DNA of 64,000 nt, taken from the NCBI GenBank assembly GCA_902806205.1, contig CADCVR010000058.1:1-64000 (forward strand). The letters run 5' to 3'. The stretch comes from an uncultured Solirubrobacteraceae bacterium. GTDB lineage: Bacteria > Actinomycetota > Thermoleophilia > Solirubrobacterales > Solirubrobacteraceae. The notes under the pieces were generated by a model, which ran no database searches, had not been told where the DNA came from, and saw nothing but the letters and a program-made list of their open reading frames with translations. Made by a program: the position numbers and the translations under genes. This document shows, one piece after another, positions 46,385-55,801 of the stretch (the stretch's first letter is position 1; the number at the start of each line of letters is the position of its first letter).

Positions 46385-47290
46385 CTAGCCCAGTGCGCTC
46401 TGGAGCGCGGGATGCAAGTCCGGCCGCGTGAACGCGTAACCCCCGGCGAGCGGGCGCTCGGGCACCGCGCGCTGCCCTCGGGTGACGACCTCGGCCATCT
46501 CGCCGAAGAGCAGCTTGACCGCGAAGGCCGGGACGGGGGCGACGCTCGGGCGGTGCAGCGCCTTGCCGAGTGCCGTGGAGAACTCCTTGTTCGTGACCGG
46601 CTCGGGCGCCGCGCCGTTGTAGGCGCCGCTCCAGCGCGGATCGTCGAGGGCCTTGAGGTACAGGCCGACGATGTCGTCGACGTGAATCCACGGCATGTAC
46701 TGCCCACCCCCGGCGACGGGTCCGCCGATCCCCGCCTTGAACGCCGGCAGCATCGTCTTCAGCGCGCCGCCCGCCGCGTCGAGCACGACGCCGGTGCGGA
46801 TCTTCACGACCCGCAGGCCGAGCCCCGCGGCGAGGTCGGCCTCGCGCTCCCAGCGGACGCAGACGCCGGCGAGGAAGTCGTTGCCGGCCGGAGCCGACTC
46901 GGGCACGCGTTCGTCGCCGTGCGGGCCGTAGTAGCCGACCGCGGACGAGGAGACGAGCACGCCCGGCTTGGGCTCGGCCGCGGCGATGCCGGCCACCAGG
47001 TTGCGCGTGCCCTGCTCGCGCGAGGCGAGGATCGTCTCCTTCGCCTTGGCGCTCCAGCGTTGCGCCACCGGCTCGCCGGCGAGGTGGACGACCGCGTCGC
47101 GCCCCGACAGGGCGCCCGCGGGCGCGGGGCCCGCGGTCGAGTCCCAGGCGACGGCATCGACTCCCAGCGCCGCCTTGGCCTTGGCGGGGTTGCGCGAAAG
47201 CACGGTGACGGTGTCCCCGCGGGCGTCGAGGGCCGCGACGAGCTTCGTTCCGATGAGTCCGGTGGCGCCCGTGATCGTGATGTTCATCAT
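46385..47290 (-). CDS. TIGR01777-type NAD-dependent epimerase/dehydratase (YfcH/SulA-like)
   Basis: The 301-aa extended SDR has the N-terminal TGATGLIGTKLVAAL, VVHLAGEPVAQRW, SSSAVGYYGPHGDE with a YY in place of the usual YxxxK, RTGVVLD, MPWIHVDDIVGLYLKAL and the C-terminal AFAVKLLFGEMAEV-like region. This matches the TIGR01777 family, sometimes linked to cell division inhibition but biochemically uncharacterised. ATG 47290 or the adjacent ATG 47287 may start it. It is convergent with ftsH. Confidence 0.88.
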   Translation of the reverse strand: MMNITITGATGLIGTKLVAALDARGDTVTVLSRNPAKAKAALGVDAVAWDSTAGPAPAGALSGRDAVVHLAGEPVAQRWSAKAKETILASREQGTRNLVAGIAAAEPKPGVLVSSSAVGYYGPHGDERVPESAPAGNDFLAGVCVRWEREADLAAGLGLRVVKIRTGVVLDAAGGALKTMLPAFKAGIGGPVAGGGQYMPWIHVDDIVGLYLKALDDPRWSGAYNGAAPEPVTNKEFSTALGKALHRPSVAPVPAFAVKLLFGEMAEVVTRGQRAVPERPLAGGYAFTRPDLHPALQSALG

Positions 47291-47432
47291 GGGGGCTACG
47301 CGCCACCGGGAAGGATGGGATCAGGTCACGACCCGGCAGCGCCCCACGGCTCCTTTAAGTTTCGGCGGAGGACGCACGGGCGGCCGGCGCGACGACTGGC
47401 CAGGCGATCTCCCGGGCAGGCCCTACCGGGTC

Positions 47433-48248
47433 ATGGCCGCGACCGCCGTCTGGAGACGCGCGCTGGACCTGCCCGCGCCGGCCGCGCTCGTGCGCGACGA
47501 CTGGGCGCGGCGCAACGCCGAGCTCGAGGCGGTGCTGCGCGACGGACCACCGCGCGACTACCTGCGCCACCCGTCGGTCGCCTTCCAGATGTTCGTCGGC
47601 GAGCACCACGCCGTGCGGGAGCTGCCGTACGTGACCGATCGGCTGGGCGGCGATCGGGCGCTGCTGGCCGAGCCGGCGGCGGGCGACCCGCCGACCATGG
47701 TGCTCGACGACGGCACCGTGACGTCGTCGAACACCGTCCACCACGTCTTCCACCTGCTGCGCTACGAGCAGGCGACGGCGCGCGCGCCGGCCGAGCACGA
47801 CGTCGTCGTGGAGTGGGGCGCGGGCTACGGCAACCTCGGGCGCCTGCTGCGCGCGCGGCACGGCGGAGCGCCGACGCTCGTGCTGATCGACACGCCGGTC
47901 TTCTCGGCGCTGCAGCATCTGCACCTCTCCGCGGTGCTGGGCGCCGACGCGGTGGTGCTGCACCAGGAGCCGGGAGCGCCGGTCGTCGCCGGGCGCGTCA
48001 ACGTCGTGCCGCTCGGGCTCGTCGCGGCACTCGCCGTCCGGGCCGACCTGTTCGTCTCCACCTGGGCGCTGAACGAGAGCACGCAGGCCGCGCAGGCCCT
48101 GGTCCTGGAGCGCGAGTGGTTCGGCGCGCCCGCGCTGCTGCTCGCCTTCCACCGCGGCGACCCGCTCGAGCCGGCGGTTCTCGCGGCGGGTGCCGAGCCC
48201 CTCCCGCTCGGCTCCTGGATGCCCGGGCAGCACTACTTCGTGCGCTGA
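47433..48248 (+). CDS. Putative SAM-dependent methyltransferase (sugar O-methyltransferase-like)
   Basis: The 271-aa protein has HHVFHLLRYEQAT then VVVEWGAGYGNLGRLLRARHGG, a SAM motif I, followed by LVLIDTPVFSALQHLHLSAVLG and VSTWALNESTQAAQ. This layout resembles putative sugar O-methyltransferases with a GxGYG motif and an I-D-L/T-P strand. ATG 47433 is the first good start. Upstream open frame reads antisense to the epimerase and is not coding. Substrate unknown. Confidence 0.72.
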   Translation: MAATAVWRRALDLPAPAALVRDDWARRNAELEAVLRDGPPRDYLRHPSVAFQMFVGEHHAVRELPYVTDRLGGDRALLAEPAAGDPPTMVLDDGTVTSSNTVHHVFHLLRYEQATARAPAEHDVVVEWGAGYGNLGRLLRARHGGAPTLVLIDTPVFSALQHLHLSAVLGADAVVLHQEPGAPVVAGRVNVVPLGLVAALAVRADLFVSTWALNESTQAAQALVLEREWFGAPALLLAFHRGDPLEPAVLAAGAEPLPLGSWMPGQHYFVR

Positions 48249-48287
48249 GGAGCTCCGGGGCACGGCCGCAGGCGCACCGCGGTCGTC

Positions 48288-48293
48288 TACCGT
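48288..48293 (+). promoter_or_regulatory. Leaderless-type -10 hexamer of the second SDR gene
   Basis: TACCGT ends 7 nt before ATG 48301. Confidence 0.45.
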
Positions 48294-48300
48294 CCGAAGC

Positions 48301-49203
48301 ATGAGCGGCTGGAGCGAGGCGCGGATACCCGACCAGACCGGCAGGCGCGTCGTCGTCACCGGCGCGAACTCGGGGATCGGCTTTCACGCCGCGCGCGAGC
48401 TGGCGCAGCACGGTGCGCGGGTCGTGCTCGCGGTGCGCGACGAGTCCAAGGGGGTCGAGGCTGCGCGCGAGATTCCCGCCGAGGTGGAGGTGCACCGTCT
48501 CGACCTCGCCGACCTCGACTCCGTCCGCGCGTTCGCCGCCGCCTGGGACGGCCCGCTCGACCTCCTGATCAACAACGCGGGACTCATGGCACCGCCGCTG
48601 CGGCGCACCGCGCAGGGCTTCGAGTCGCAGTTCGGGACGAACCACCTGGGGCACTTCGCGCTCACGGGGCTCCTGCTCGGCGCGCTGCTGAAGACCGAGC
48701 GCCCGCGCGTGGTCACCGTGTCCTCGGTCGCCCACCGCATGGGCAGGATCCGCTTCGACGACCTGCAGAGCGAGCGGAACTACCGGCCGTGGCCGGCCTA
48801 CGGCCAGTCCAAGCTCGCCAACCTGCTGTTCTGCTTCGAGCTGCAGCGGCGTTCCGACCGCGCCGGGGCGAGCCTCACCAGCGTGGCCGCCCACCCGGGG
48901 TACGCCGCGACGAACCTGCAGACCGGCACCTCGAGCCGGCTCCAGGACCTGCTCATGGGCGCGGCCAACAAGGTCATCGCCCAGTCGGCGCACGCCGGCG
49001 CCCTCCCGACGCTGTTCGCCGCCGTCGAGCCGCTGCCGGGCGCGGTCTACATCGGGCCGGATGGTCCCGGTGAGATGCGCGGGGCCCCGCAACTCGTCGA
49101 CGCCGCTTCGGCGGCCAAGGACGCACAGACCGCCGCGGCGCTCTGGTCGGTGAGCGAGGAGCTCACCGGCGTGAGATTCGACTTCGGCGGCGCGGTGGCC
49201 TGA
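48301..49203 (+). CDS. SDR family oxidoreductase (retinol-dehydrogenase-like)
   Basis: The 300-aa protein has VVVTGANSGIGFHAARELA, RLDLADLDSVRAFA, NNAGLMAPP, FGTNHLGHFALTGLLL, VSSVAHRMG and the catalytic YGQSKLAN. This is the WW-oxidoreductase/retinol-dehydrogenase-like group of classical SDRs, distinct from the FabG-like gene at 11913. The substrate is unknown. ATG 48301 fits the TACCGT hexamer. Confidence 0.9.
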   Translation: MSGWSEARIPDQTGRRVVVTGANSGIGFHAARELAQHGARVVLAVRDESKGVEAAREIPAEVEVHRLDLADLDSVRAFAAAWDGPLDLLINNAGLMAPPLRRTAQGFESQFGTNHLGHFALTGLLLGALLKTERPRVVTVSSVAHRMGRIRFDDLQSERNYRPWPAYGQSKLANLLFCFELQRRSDRAGASLTSVAAHPGYAATNLQTGTSSRLQDLLMGAANKVIAQSAHAGALPTLFAAVEPLPGAVYIGPDGPGEMRGAPQLVDAASAAKDAQTAAALWSVSEELTGVRFDFGGAVA

Positions 49204-49220
49204 CCCCCGCGGGCCGTCGC

Positions 49221-49226
49221 TAGGGT
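49221..49226 (+). promoter_or_regulatory. Leaderless-type -10 hexamer of polA
   Basis: TAGGGT ends 9 nt before ATG 49236, with no Shine-Dalgarno. Confidence 0.5.
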
Positions 49227-49235
49227 CAACGCTCC

Positions 49236-51833
49236 ATGGCCGAGTCGCCCGACGAGCTCTACCTGATCGACGGCAACTCGCTGGCCTACCGGGCGTTCTT
49301 CGCCCTCCCGGAGTCGATCGCGACCTCCACGGGCTTTCCGACCAACGCGATCTTCGGCTTCGCCAGCATGCTGGTGAAGCTGCTGACCGAGCACGGCTCC
49401 AAGCCGACCCTCGTGGTGTGGGACAAGGGCCACTCGGGGCGCAAGGACGTCTACGCGGACTACAAGGCGCAGCGGACCTCGCGACCCGACCTGCTCAAAC
49501 AGCAGTGGCCGCACATCGTCGAGCTCTGCGAGGCCTTCGGCTACCCCAGCGTCTCCGTCGAGGGGTACGAGGCCGACGACGTCATCGCCTCGATCGCGGA
49601 GCGCGCCCGCGAGGTCGGCGTGCCGACGGTGATCGTCACGGGTGACCGCGACGCCTTCCAGCTCATCGGCGACGACGGCCTCGTGAAGGTCATGGCCACG
49701 GCGCGCGGGATCACCGACACCAAGCTCTACGACCGCCAGGCGGTCATCGACCGCTACGGCATCGCGCCCGAGCTCGTCCCCGACTTCTACGGCCTCAAGG
49801 GCGACACCTCGGACAACATCCCGGGAGTGCCCGGGATCGGCGACAAGACCGCGTCGGACCTTCTGCAGAAGTTCGGCGACCTCGAGACCGTCCTGGCCTC
49901 GATCGACAAGATCTCCGGCGCGAAGCGCAAGGACAACCTGGCCAACCACGCCGACGACGCCCGCGTCTCCAAGCGCCTGGCGACGATCCAGCGTGACATC
50001 CCCGTGCCGATCGATCCGACCGCGGAGCTCACGCGCGCGCCCGACCGCTCCAAGTTGCGCGAGGTCTTCCGCCACTTCGAGCTGCGCGACCCGCTGCGCC
50101 GCCTGGAGGAGGCGCTCGGCGATGCCGACGCCGCCGCCCCCGCTCCCGTGGCCGAGACGACCATGGCCGCGACGGTCCGCGAGGCGCCGCTGGCCTCGCT
50201 GGCCGGTGCGCTGCCCGCGGGCGCGGAGATCTCCGTGGCGGTCAAGGCGCCCGCGGCGCCGGAAGGCGAGCTCTTCGCCGCCGAGCCGACGTGGCGCTGG
50301 GCGGTCTGCACGGACGCGAGCCCGCCCCTGCTGCTCGCGGGCACGTGCGAGCGACCCGAGGACCTCGTCGCTGCCCTGGCCGACCGGCCGGTGATCGCGC
50401 ACGACGCAAAGCGGCTCGGGGTCGTCCCGCCGCTCCTGGTCCACGACACGCTGCTCGGCGCCTACCTCCTGGAGCCGGCGCGGCGCGGGTACCCGTTCCG
50501 CGAGCTCGTCGAGGAGCGAGGCTTCGCCGCGCAGGTGGACGACCCGACGGCCGCCGACGCGCTGCTGACCGCCGCGCTGGCGGGCTGGCAGCGCGGGCAG
50601 ATCGCCGAGCGCGGCCTGGAGCCGGTCATGGCCGGGATCGAGCTCCCGCTCGTCGTCGTGCTGCGCGCGATGGAGCAGGCCGGCGTGCGCCTCGAGAAGC
50701 AGCAGTTCGCGGTCATCAAGCGCAAGGTCGACGACGAGATCGCCACGCTCGAGCGCGAGGTCTGGGATCTCGCCGGCGAGGAGTTCGTGCTCGGCTCCCC
50801 CCAGCAGCTCGGCCAGGTCCTCTTCGAGAAGCTGGGCCTGACGAAGAAGCGCAAGGGCAAGACCGGCTTCTCCACCGACGCGCGCGTGCTCCAGGCGATC
50901 CGGGGCGAGCACCCGGTCGTGGCGAAGATCGAGCGGTGGCGTGAGCTCAACCAGCTCTCGAAGACCTACCTCGACGTCTTGCCGCAGCTCACGGACTCCG
51001 AGGACCGCATCCACACGACGTTCATGCAGGCCGCCGCGCAGACCGGCCGGCTGGCGAGCACGGACCCGAACATGCAGAACGTCCCCGTGCGCACCGAGCT
51101 CGGGCGGGAGATCCGCGGCTGCTTCGAGGCGGCGCCCGGCAACCTCCTGCTCTCCGCGGACTACTCGCAGGTCGAGCTGCGGGTGCTCGCCCACGTCGCC
51201 GGCGAGCCCGTCCTCGAGGAGATCTTCCTGCGCGGGGAGGACGTGCACACCGCCACGGCGGCCCAGGTGTTCGGCAAGGAGCCGGGCGACCTGACGCCGA
51301 TGGACCGCTCCAAGGCGAAGATGATCAACTACGGCATCGTCTACGGCTTGAGCGACTACGGCCTGGCCGACCGGCTGAACATCGCCCGCGAGGAGGCCAA
51401 GGCGTTCATCGACGCCTACCTGGAGCGCTTCGCCCACGTGCACGCGTTCATGACCCAGACGATCGAGCGGGCGACCGAGGAGGGCCACGTCACGACCCTC
51501 TACGGACGCCGCCGGCAGATTCCCGAGCTCAAGGCGCGCAATTGGCAGGTCCGCACGCTGGGCGAGCGCCTCGCGGTCAACACGATCATCCAGGGCACCG
51601 CGGCCGACGTGATGAAGCTCGCGATGATCGGCTCCCACCAGGCGCTCGAGCGCGAGGGACTGGCCACCCGGCTGATCCTGACGATCCACGACGAGCTGCT
51701 CTTCGAGGGCCCCGAGGCCGAGATGGATCGCGTCCGGTCCCTGGCCCAGCGCGAGATGACCGCGCCCTGGCCGCACCTCCCACCGCTCGCGGTCGACGTC
51801 GGCGTCGGGCGCAACTGGATGGACGCGAAGTAG
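49236..51833 (+). CDS. polA: DNA polymerase I (5'-nuclease and polymerase, proofreading domain apparently inactive)
   Basis: The 865-aa protein has a 5'-3' nuclease domain (LIDGNSLAYRAFFALP, DYKAQR, GYEADDVIAS, VTGDRDAFQL, GLKGDTSDNIPGVPGIG). A middle exonuclease-like domain of about residues 320-460 lacks a visible DxE motif. The polymerase domain has SADYSQVELRVLAH, RSKAKMINYGIVYG, RRQIPEL and the catalytic TIHDELLFE. It repairs and fills gaps and removes primers. TAGTG at the end overlaps the next gene by one base. Confidence 0.96.
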   Translation: MAESPDELYLIDGNSLAYRAFFALPESIATSTGFPTNAIFGFASMLVKLLTEHGSKPTLVVWDKGHSGRKDVYADYKAQRTSRPDLLKQQWPHIVELCEAFGYPSVSVEGYEADDVIASIAERAREVGVPTVIVTGDRDAFQLIGDDGLVKVMATARGITDTKLYDRQAVIDRYGIAPELVPDFYGLKGDTSDNIPGVPGIGDKTASDLLQKFGDLETVLASIDKISGAKRKDNLANHADDARVSKRLATIQRDIPVPIDPTAELTRAPDRSKLREVFRHFELRDPLRRLEEALGDADAAAPAPVAETTMAATVREAPLASLAGALPAGAEISVAVKAPAAPEGELFAAEPTWRWAVCTDASPPLLLAGTCERPEDLVAALADRPVIAHDAKRLGVVPPLLVHDTLLGAYLLEPARRGYPFRELVEERGFAAQVDDPTAADALLTAALAGWQRGQIAERGLEPVMAGIELPLVVVLRAMEQAGVRLEKQQFAVIKRKVDDEIATLEREVWDLAGEEFVLGSPQQLGQVLFEKLGLTKKRKGKTGFSTDARVLQAIRGEHPVVAKIERWRELNQLSKTYLDVLPQLTDSEDRIHTTFMQAAAQTGRLASTDPNMQNVPVRTELGREIRGCFEAAPGNLLLSADYSQVELRVLAHVAGEPVLEEIFLRGEDVHTATAAQVFGKEPGDLTPMDRSKAKMINYGIVYGLSDYGLADRLNIAREEAKAFIDAYLERFAHVHAFMTQTIERATEEGHVTTLYGRRRQIPELKARNWQVRTLGERLAVNTIIQGTAADVMKLAMIGSHQALEREGLATRLILTIHDELLFEGPEAEMDRVRSLAQREMTAPWPHLPPLAVDVGVGRNWMDAK

Positions 51834-52273
51834 TGGACCGCACGACCGCGGTCCTCGCCACCGCCGCGGCGGGAGGCCTGATCGCCCTGCAGGCACCGAT
51901 CAACGGGCGCTTCGGCCGCGAGATCGGCTCGCTGCCGGCCGCGAGCGTCTCCTTCGCGTTCGGGCTGGCCGTCCTGCTGGCGCTCGTCGCCGTCCGCGGC
52001 GAGGTCGCCCGCATCGGTGAGGCGGTGAACGTCCCGTGGTGGTATCTGACGGGCGGGATCCTCGGCGCGGTCTACGTCACCACCGTGCTCGTGACGGTCG
52101 GCACGCTGGGCGCCGGGCCGGTGGTGGCAGCCACGATCGCCGCGCAGCTCTCGGTGTCGCTCGTCGTCGACCAGTTCGGGTGGCTCGGCGTGGCGCGCGA
52201 CCCGATCACCGCCGGCCAGATCATCGGGGTGGTGCTGCTGGCGCTCGGGGTCTTCCTGATCGTGCGTGAGTAG
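51833..52273 (+). CDS. DMT family transporter (DUF606/YdcZ type)
   Basis: The 146-aa protein has four to five hydrophobic helices. LIALQAPINGRFGREIGSLPAASVSFAFG is split over the first two helices, then PWWYLTGGILGAVYVTTVL, ATIAAQLSVSLVVDQFG and GQIIGVVLLALGVFLIV. This is the small half-size DMT family. GTG 51833 shares one base with the polA stop, so it is translated with polA. Substrate unknown. Confidence 0.85.
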   Translation: MDRTTAVLATAAAGGLIALQAPINGRFGREIGSLPAASVSFAFGLAVLLALVAVRGEVARIGEAVNVPWWYLTGGILGAVYVTTVLVTVGTLGAGPVVAATIAAQLSVSLVVDQFGWLGVARDPITAGQIIGVVLLALGVFLIVRE

Positions 52274-52351
52274 CGGCGCGCGGCGTCCGCGGCGTGCTCG
52301 CCACTCAAAGAGCGGACGATAAGGCTGCCCGGGGCCGGGTATCGGAGGGCC

Positions 52352-52918
52352 GTGGAGAAGCCGGAGCAGCTCGCGCTCATCGTCGTCGACGTCCTGAGCG
52401 ACTACGAGCACCCTGACGCCGACCGGCTCGTGGAGAGCAGCGAGGAGGCCGTTCCCAGGATCGCCTCGCTCGTCGAGGCCGCGCGGGAGCGTGACGTCCT
52501 GACCGTCTACGTCAACGACAACTTCCAGGACTGGACGCTCGACCGCCGCACGCTCCTGGAGCGGGTGACGGCCGGCCCGCACCGCAGGCTCGTCGAGCCC
52601 CTGGCTCCCCGCGACGACGTCGCGTTCGTGCTCAAGGGCAGACACTCGATCTTCTGGGAGACGTCGCTGGAGTTCCTGCTGCGCCAGCACGGGGTCGAAC
52701 GCCTCGTCCTCTGCGGGCAGGTGACCGAGCAGTGCATCCTGTACTCCGCGCTGGACGCCCACATCCGCCAGTTCGCGGTGACCGTCGCCCACGACGCCTG
52801 CGCGTCGATCCACCGCGATCTCGCCGAGGCGGCACTGCGCCTCATGGAACTCAACATGCACGCCCGGATCGCCACGGGCGACGAGGCGCTGGACCCGGCG
52901 CCTGCGCGCGCCCGGTGA
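52352..52918 (+). CDS. Isochorismatase-family cysteine hydrolase
   Basis: The 188-aa protein has the triad expected of the family: Asp13 in LIVVDVLSDYE, Lys in VLKGRHSIFWETSLE and Cys in CGQVTEQCILYSALDAHIR. Members hydrolyse amides such as nicotinamide or carbamoyl compounds. The particular substrate is not clear. GTG 52352 is preceded by GGAGGG only about two bases away, a short spacing. Confidence 0.87.
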   Translation: MEKPEQLALIVVDVLSDYEHPDADRLVESSEEAVPRIASLVEAARERDVLTVYVNDNFQDWTLDRRTLLERVTAGPHRRLVEPLAPRDDVAFVLKGRHSIFWETSLEFLLRQHGVERLVLCGQVTEQCILYSALDAHIRQFAVTVAHDACASIHRDLAEAALRLMELNMHARIATGDEALDPAPARAR

Positions 52919-52932
52919 CCGGTCCGTCCCGG

Positions 52933-54087
52933 TCAGCCCAGAGCCGGAGCGCCTTCGCGGGTGGCGGTAGGGACAGTTCGCGCGGAGCGCTCGAGCGCGA
53001 ACTGCGGATCGGCGATCTCGAAGTACCGGGTGAAGCTCCATTCGATGAGCTTCGGGCGGCTCACGACGTCGAGCACCCTGTCCAGGACCGGGGAGGGGTT
53101 GACGCGCCCGAAGAGGTCTTGGGTGCGCAGCAGCCAGCGGAACTTCCAGGCGTGCCGGTCGGAGAACGCGGCGTACCGTTTCAGTGCCTCCGCGCGCGAG
53201 AGGCGCCCGTCGAGCACGGCGCGGAGCTCGCGACCCGCGGCGAGGCCGAAGTAGAACGCGGTGCGGATGCCTTCCGCGGAGAGCGGAAGGCAGTGGCCGG
53301 CCGAGTCGCCGACGAAGAAGACGCCGTCCTCGGTGGCCGCGCGCAGCTCGTGCGGGATCCAGTTGCCGTGGTACTCGTTGGGCTCCATGGAGAGATCGCG
53401 CGTGAGCTGGACCGTCTCCTCCTTGACGTGCTTGCGCGGGTCGAACGAGCCGACGCCGATACGAACCTCGTCGGTGGCGGGGAACGCCCAGCCGTAGCCC
53501 GCCGGGACGTACTTCGGGTCGAACCAGAGCTCGAGGTCCTCGCCGGTGGCCGGCGGGTGGACCTCGAGGCCGCGCGACAGCCGTGCGTCGGGTGGCTGGA
53601 TCGCCTCCGGGGCGTTGGAGAGCGTCCGGCGCCAGCCCAGCGCGTCGACGATCAGCGGCGCGGTGAGGTCACCACGGTCGGTGTGGACGACGTCGCCCGT
53701 GCGCCCGTCGACCTTCGCGGTCTCGAACGTGGTCTCGTCGCCCTGGTCGCGCAGCAGCGCGCACAGCTCGCGGTAGTCGAAGGTGGAGAACGTGAACGGC
53801 AGGCGCCACGAGTAGGACTTCTTCGGGCGGTGCACCAGGAGGTGGGTGAAGGTCTGGCGGATCGAGCCCTCCAAGTTGAGGTTCGTCAGCCACTGCGTCG
53901 GCGCGGCGCAGGCCGACGTCTGGCGCTCGCCGATCTCGTAGCGGTCGATCATGAGCACGCGCCGACCGCTGCCCTGCAGCTCCCGGGCGACGCTGAGGCC
54001 CGCGAAGGAGGCCCCGCAGATCAGGACGTCGTACTCGCCGCTCAGGGGGGTCCGGTCGTCCCCGCGCTTGGTGGCTCGAACCGGCAT
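52933..54087 (-). CDS. FAD-dependent oxidoreductase, geranylgeranyl-reductase-like
   Basis: The 384-aa flavoprotein has DVLICGASFAGLSVAREL with the FAD dinucleotide motif, VLMIDRYEIGE, a middle motif RGLEVHP and the second FAD motif FFVGDSAGHCLPLSAEGIRTAF. The layout is that of geranylgeranyl reductase-like enzymes, which saturate isoprenoid chains, although the substrate is not proven. ATG 54087 is preferred to upstream GTG 54129 because TAGACT lies 8 nt before it. It is divergent from rpsA. Confidence 0.86.
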   Translation of the reverse strand: MPVRATKRGDDRTPLSGEYDVLICGASFAGLSVARELQGSGRRVLMIDRYEIGERQTSACAAPTQWLTNLNLEGSIRQTFTHLLVHRPKKSYSWRLPFTFSTFDYRELCALLRDQGDETTFETAKVDGRTGDVVHTDRGDLTAPLIVDALGWRRTLSNAPEAIQPPDARLSRGLEVHPPATGEDLELWFDPKYVPAGYGWAFPATDEVRIGVGSFDPRKHVKEETVQLTRDLSMEPNEYHGNWIPHELRAATEDGVFFVGDSAGHCLPLSAEGIRTAFYFGLAAGRELRAVLDGRLSRAEALKRYAAFSDRHAWKFRWLLRTQDLFGRVNPSPVLDRVLDVVSRPKLIEWSFTRYFEIADPQFALERSARTVPTATREGAPALG

Positions 54088-54095
54088 GGGATGGG

Positions 54096-54101
54096 AGTCT
54101 A
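54096..54101 (-). promoter_or_regulatory. Leaderless-type -10 hexamer of the FAD oxidoreductase
   Basis: On the minus strand TAGACT ends 8 nt before ATG 54087. Confidence 0.5.
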
Positions 54102-54140
54102 CGGGGGGCGGGGAGCCCGCACCGGCCACCCTGGACGCGC

Positions 54141-54146
54141 TAGCAT
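54141..54146 (+). promoter_or_regulatory. Leaderless-type -10 hexamer of rpsA
   Basis: TAGCAT ends 10 nt before ATG 54157, with no Shine-Dalgarno. Confidence 0.5.
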
Positions 54147-54156
54147 CCTCGGACTG

Positions 54157-55791
54157 ATGACCACCATCTCACCTACTTCCGAAGCCAAGGTCGTCGAGGG
54201 TTCCGACGGCCTGCTGCTCGAGATCGACGGGCAGATCGTCCCGAACTACGACGCCACGTTCTCCCTCTTCGAGGAGGGGGAAGTCGTCTCGGGCCTCGTG
54301 GTTCGCATCGACAAGGACGAGGTCCTCGTCGACATCGGCTACAAGAGCGAGGGGGTCATCCCCTCCAACGAGCTTTCGATCCGCAAGGGCATCGACCCCT
54401 CCGAGGAGGTCGAGCTCGGCGAGGAGGTCGACGCGCTGGTCCTCATCAAGGAGGACCAGGACGGCCGCCTGATCATGTCGAAGAAGCGCGCGCGCTTCGA
54501 GAAGGCATGGCGCCGCATCGAGGCGGCCGCCGAGAGCGGCGAGCCCGTCGAGGGCACCGTCATCGAGGTCGTCAAGGGCGGCCTGATCATCGACCTGGGC
54601 GTGCGCGGCTTCCTGCCCGCGTCGCTGGTCGACATCCGCCGGGTGCCGGACCTCGACCAGTACATGAGCACGAAGATCGAGTGCAAGGTCATCGAGCTCA
54701 ACCGCTCGCGCAACAACGTCGTCCTCTCACGCCGCGCGGTGCTCGAGGAGGAGCGCAAGGAGCAGCGCCAGGAGATCCTGGACCGCCTGCAGCCCGGGCT
54801 CGTCGTCGAGGGGCAGATCTCGAACATCGTCGACTTCGGCGCGTTCGTGGATCTCAACGGCATCGACGGCCTGATCCACATCTCCGAGCTGTCCTGGTCG
54901 CACGTCAACCACCCGTCGGAGATCCTGAACATCGGCGACACCGTCGCGGTCAAGGTGCTCGACATCGACCGCGACCGCCAGCGGATCTCCCTGGGGCTCA
55001 AGCAGACCCAGGAGGACCCGTGGCAGCGCGTCGTCGACACCTACCGGGTGAGCGACGAGCTCGAGGGCAACGTGACGAAGGTCGTCACCTTCGGCGCGTT
55101 CGTCGAGATCCTCGACGGGGTCGAGGGGCTCGTGCACATCTCCGAGCTGGCCAACCACCACGTCGAGAACCCGCGCGAGGTCGTCTCGCCCGGCGACCCC
55201 GTTCGCGTGAAGATCCTCGAGATCGACTCCGAGCGCCGCCGCCTGTCGCTGTCGGTCAAGCGCGTGGAGGGCCAGGTGCTCCCGATCCGCGACCTCTCCG
55301 CCGAGGACCTCGGCAACCTCGACGACGTACCGTCGCTCGGGCTCAGCGAGGACATCTTCACCGAGGGTCAGGCCGCGGCGGCCGCGACGTTCGGTGACGG
55401 TGCGCTGGTGAGCCCGGCGGACGCCGGAGTCGGCGACGCCGACGCGGTCGACGCTGCCGGCGCCGGAGAGGCGCCCGAGGCGGAGATCCCCGCCGAGGCG
55501 CCCGAGGCGGGTACCACCGCCCCGGCCACCCCGGGTGCGTCCGTGGCCGAGCCGGACACCGCCACCCCGGCCCAGGAGCCGCAGACCGCCGAGGAGGACG
55601 TCGCCTCCGCCGTGCCCGAGGCCGCAGCGGCGGCCGACGCGCCTGGAACCGACGAGGCCGGCGCGCCTACGGCCGCTGGCGCCGACGAGGACGGCACCCG
55701 TGCGGCCGCCGGCGACGACGCCGCCGCGGCCGCAGCCGCCGAGGCCGCCGGCGCGCCCGAGGCCGAGGCCGAGGCGCCGACCGAGCAGTGA
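54157..55791 (+). CDS. rpsA: 30S ribosomal protein S1
   Basis: The 544-aa protein has four S1 RNA-binding domains beginning near VVSGLVVRIDKDE, VEGTVIEVVKGG, VEGQISNIVDFGAFVDL and LEGNVTKVVTFGAFVEI. The last two carry the classic GLIHISEL/GLVHISEL. Four domains are typical of actinobacteria. The final 130 or so residues are an acidic, Ala/Glu/Pro-rich tail with no fold. S1 helps load mRNA. In a genome with many leaderless starts its importance may be limited to leadered messages (inference). Confidence 0.95.
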   Translation: MTTISPTSEAKVVEGSDGLLLEIDGQIVPNYDATFSLFEEGEVVSGLVVRIDKDEVLVDIGYKSEGVIPSNELSIRKGIDPSEEVELGEEVDALVLIKEDQDGRLIMSKKRARFEKAWRRIEAAAESGEPVEGTVIEVVKGGLIIDLGVRGFLPASLVDIRRVPDLDQYMSTKIECKVIELNRSRNNVVLSRRAVLEEERKEQRQEILDRLQPGLVVEGQISNIVDFGAFVDLNGIDGLIHISELSWSHVNHPSEILNIGDTVAVKVLDIDRDRQRISLGLKQTQEDPWQRVVDTYRVSDELEGNVTKVVTFGAFVEILDGVEGLVHISELANHHVENPREVVSPGDPVRVKILEIDSERRRLSLSVKRVEGQVLPIRDLSAEDLGNLDDVPSLGLSEDIFTEGQAAAAATFGDGALVSPADAGVGDADAVDAAGAGEAPEAEIPAEAPEAGTTAPATPGASVAEPDTATPAQEPQTAEEDVASAVPEAAAAADAPGTDEAGAPTAAGADEDGTRAAAGDDAAAAAAAEAAGAPEAEAEAPTEQ

Positions 55792-55801
55792 GCCGGCGCC
55801 C

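Noticed and set aside
45861-47306. 481-codon minus-strand frame spanning the end of ftsH and the epimerase
   Set aside because: It is a shadow in another phase. The real minus-strand gene is the epimerase at 46385-47290, which has intact SDR motifs.
49047-51896. 949-codon minus-strand frame opposite polA
   Set aside because: Antisense shadow of polA with Arg/Asp/Leu-rich composition and no recognisable domain.
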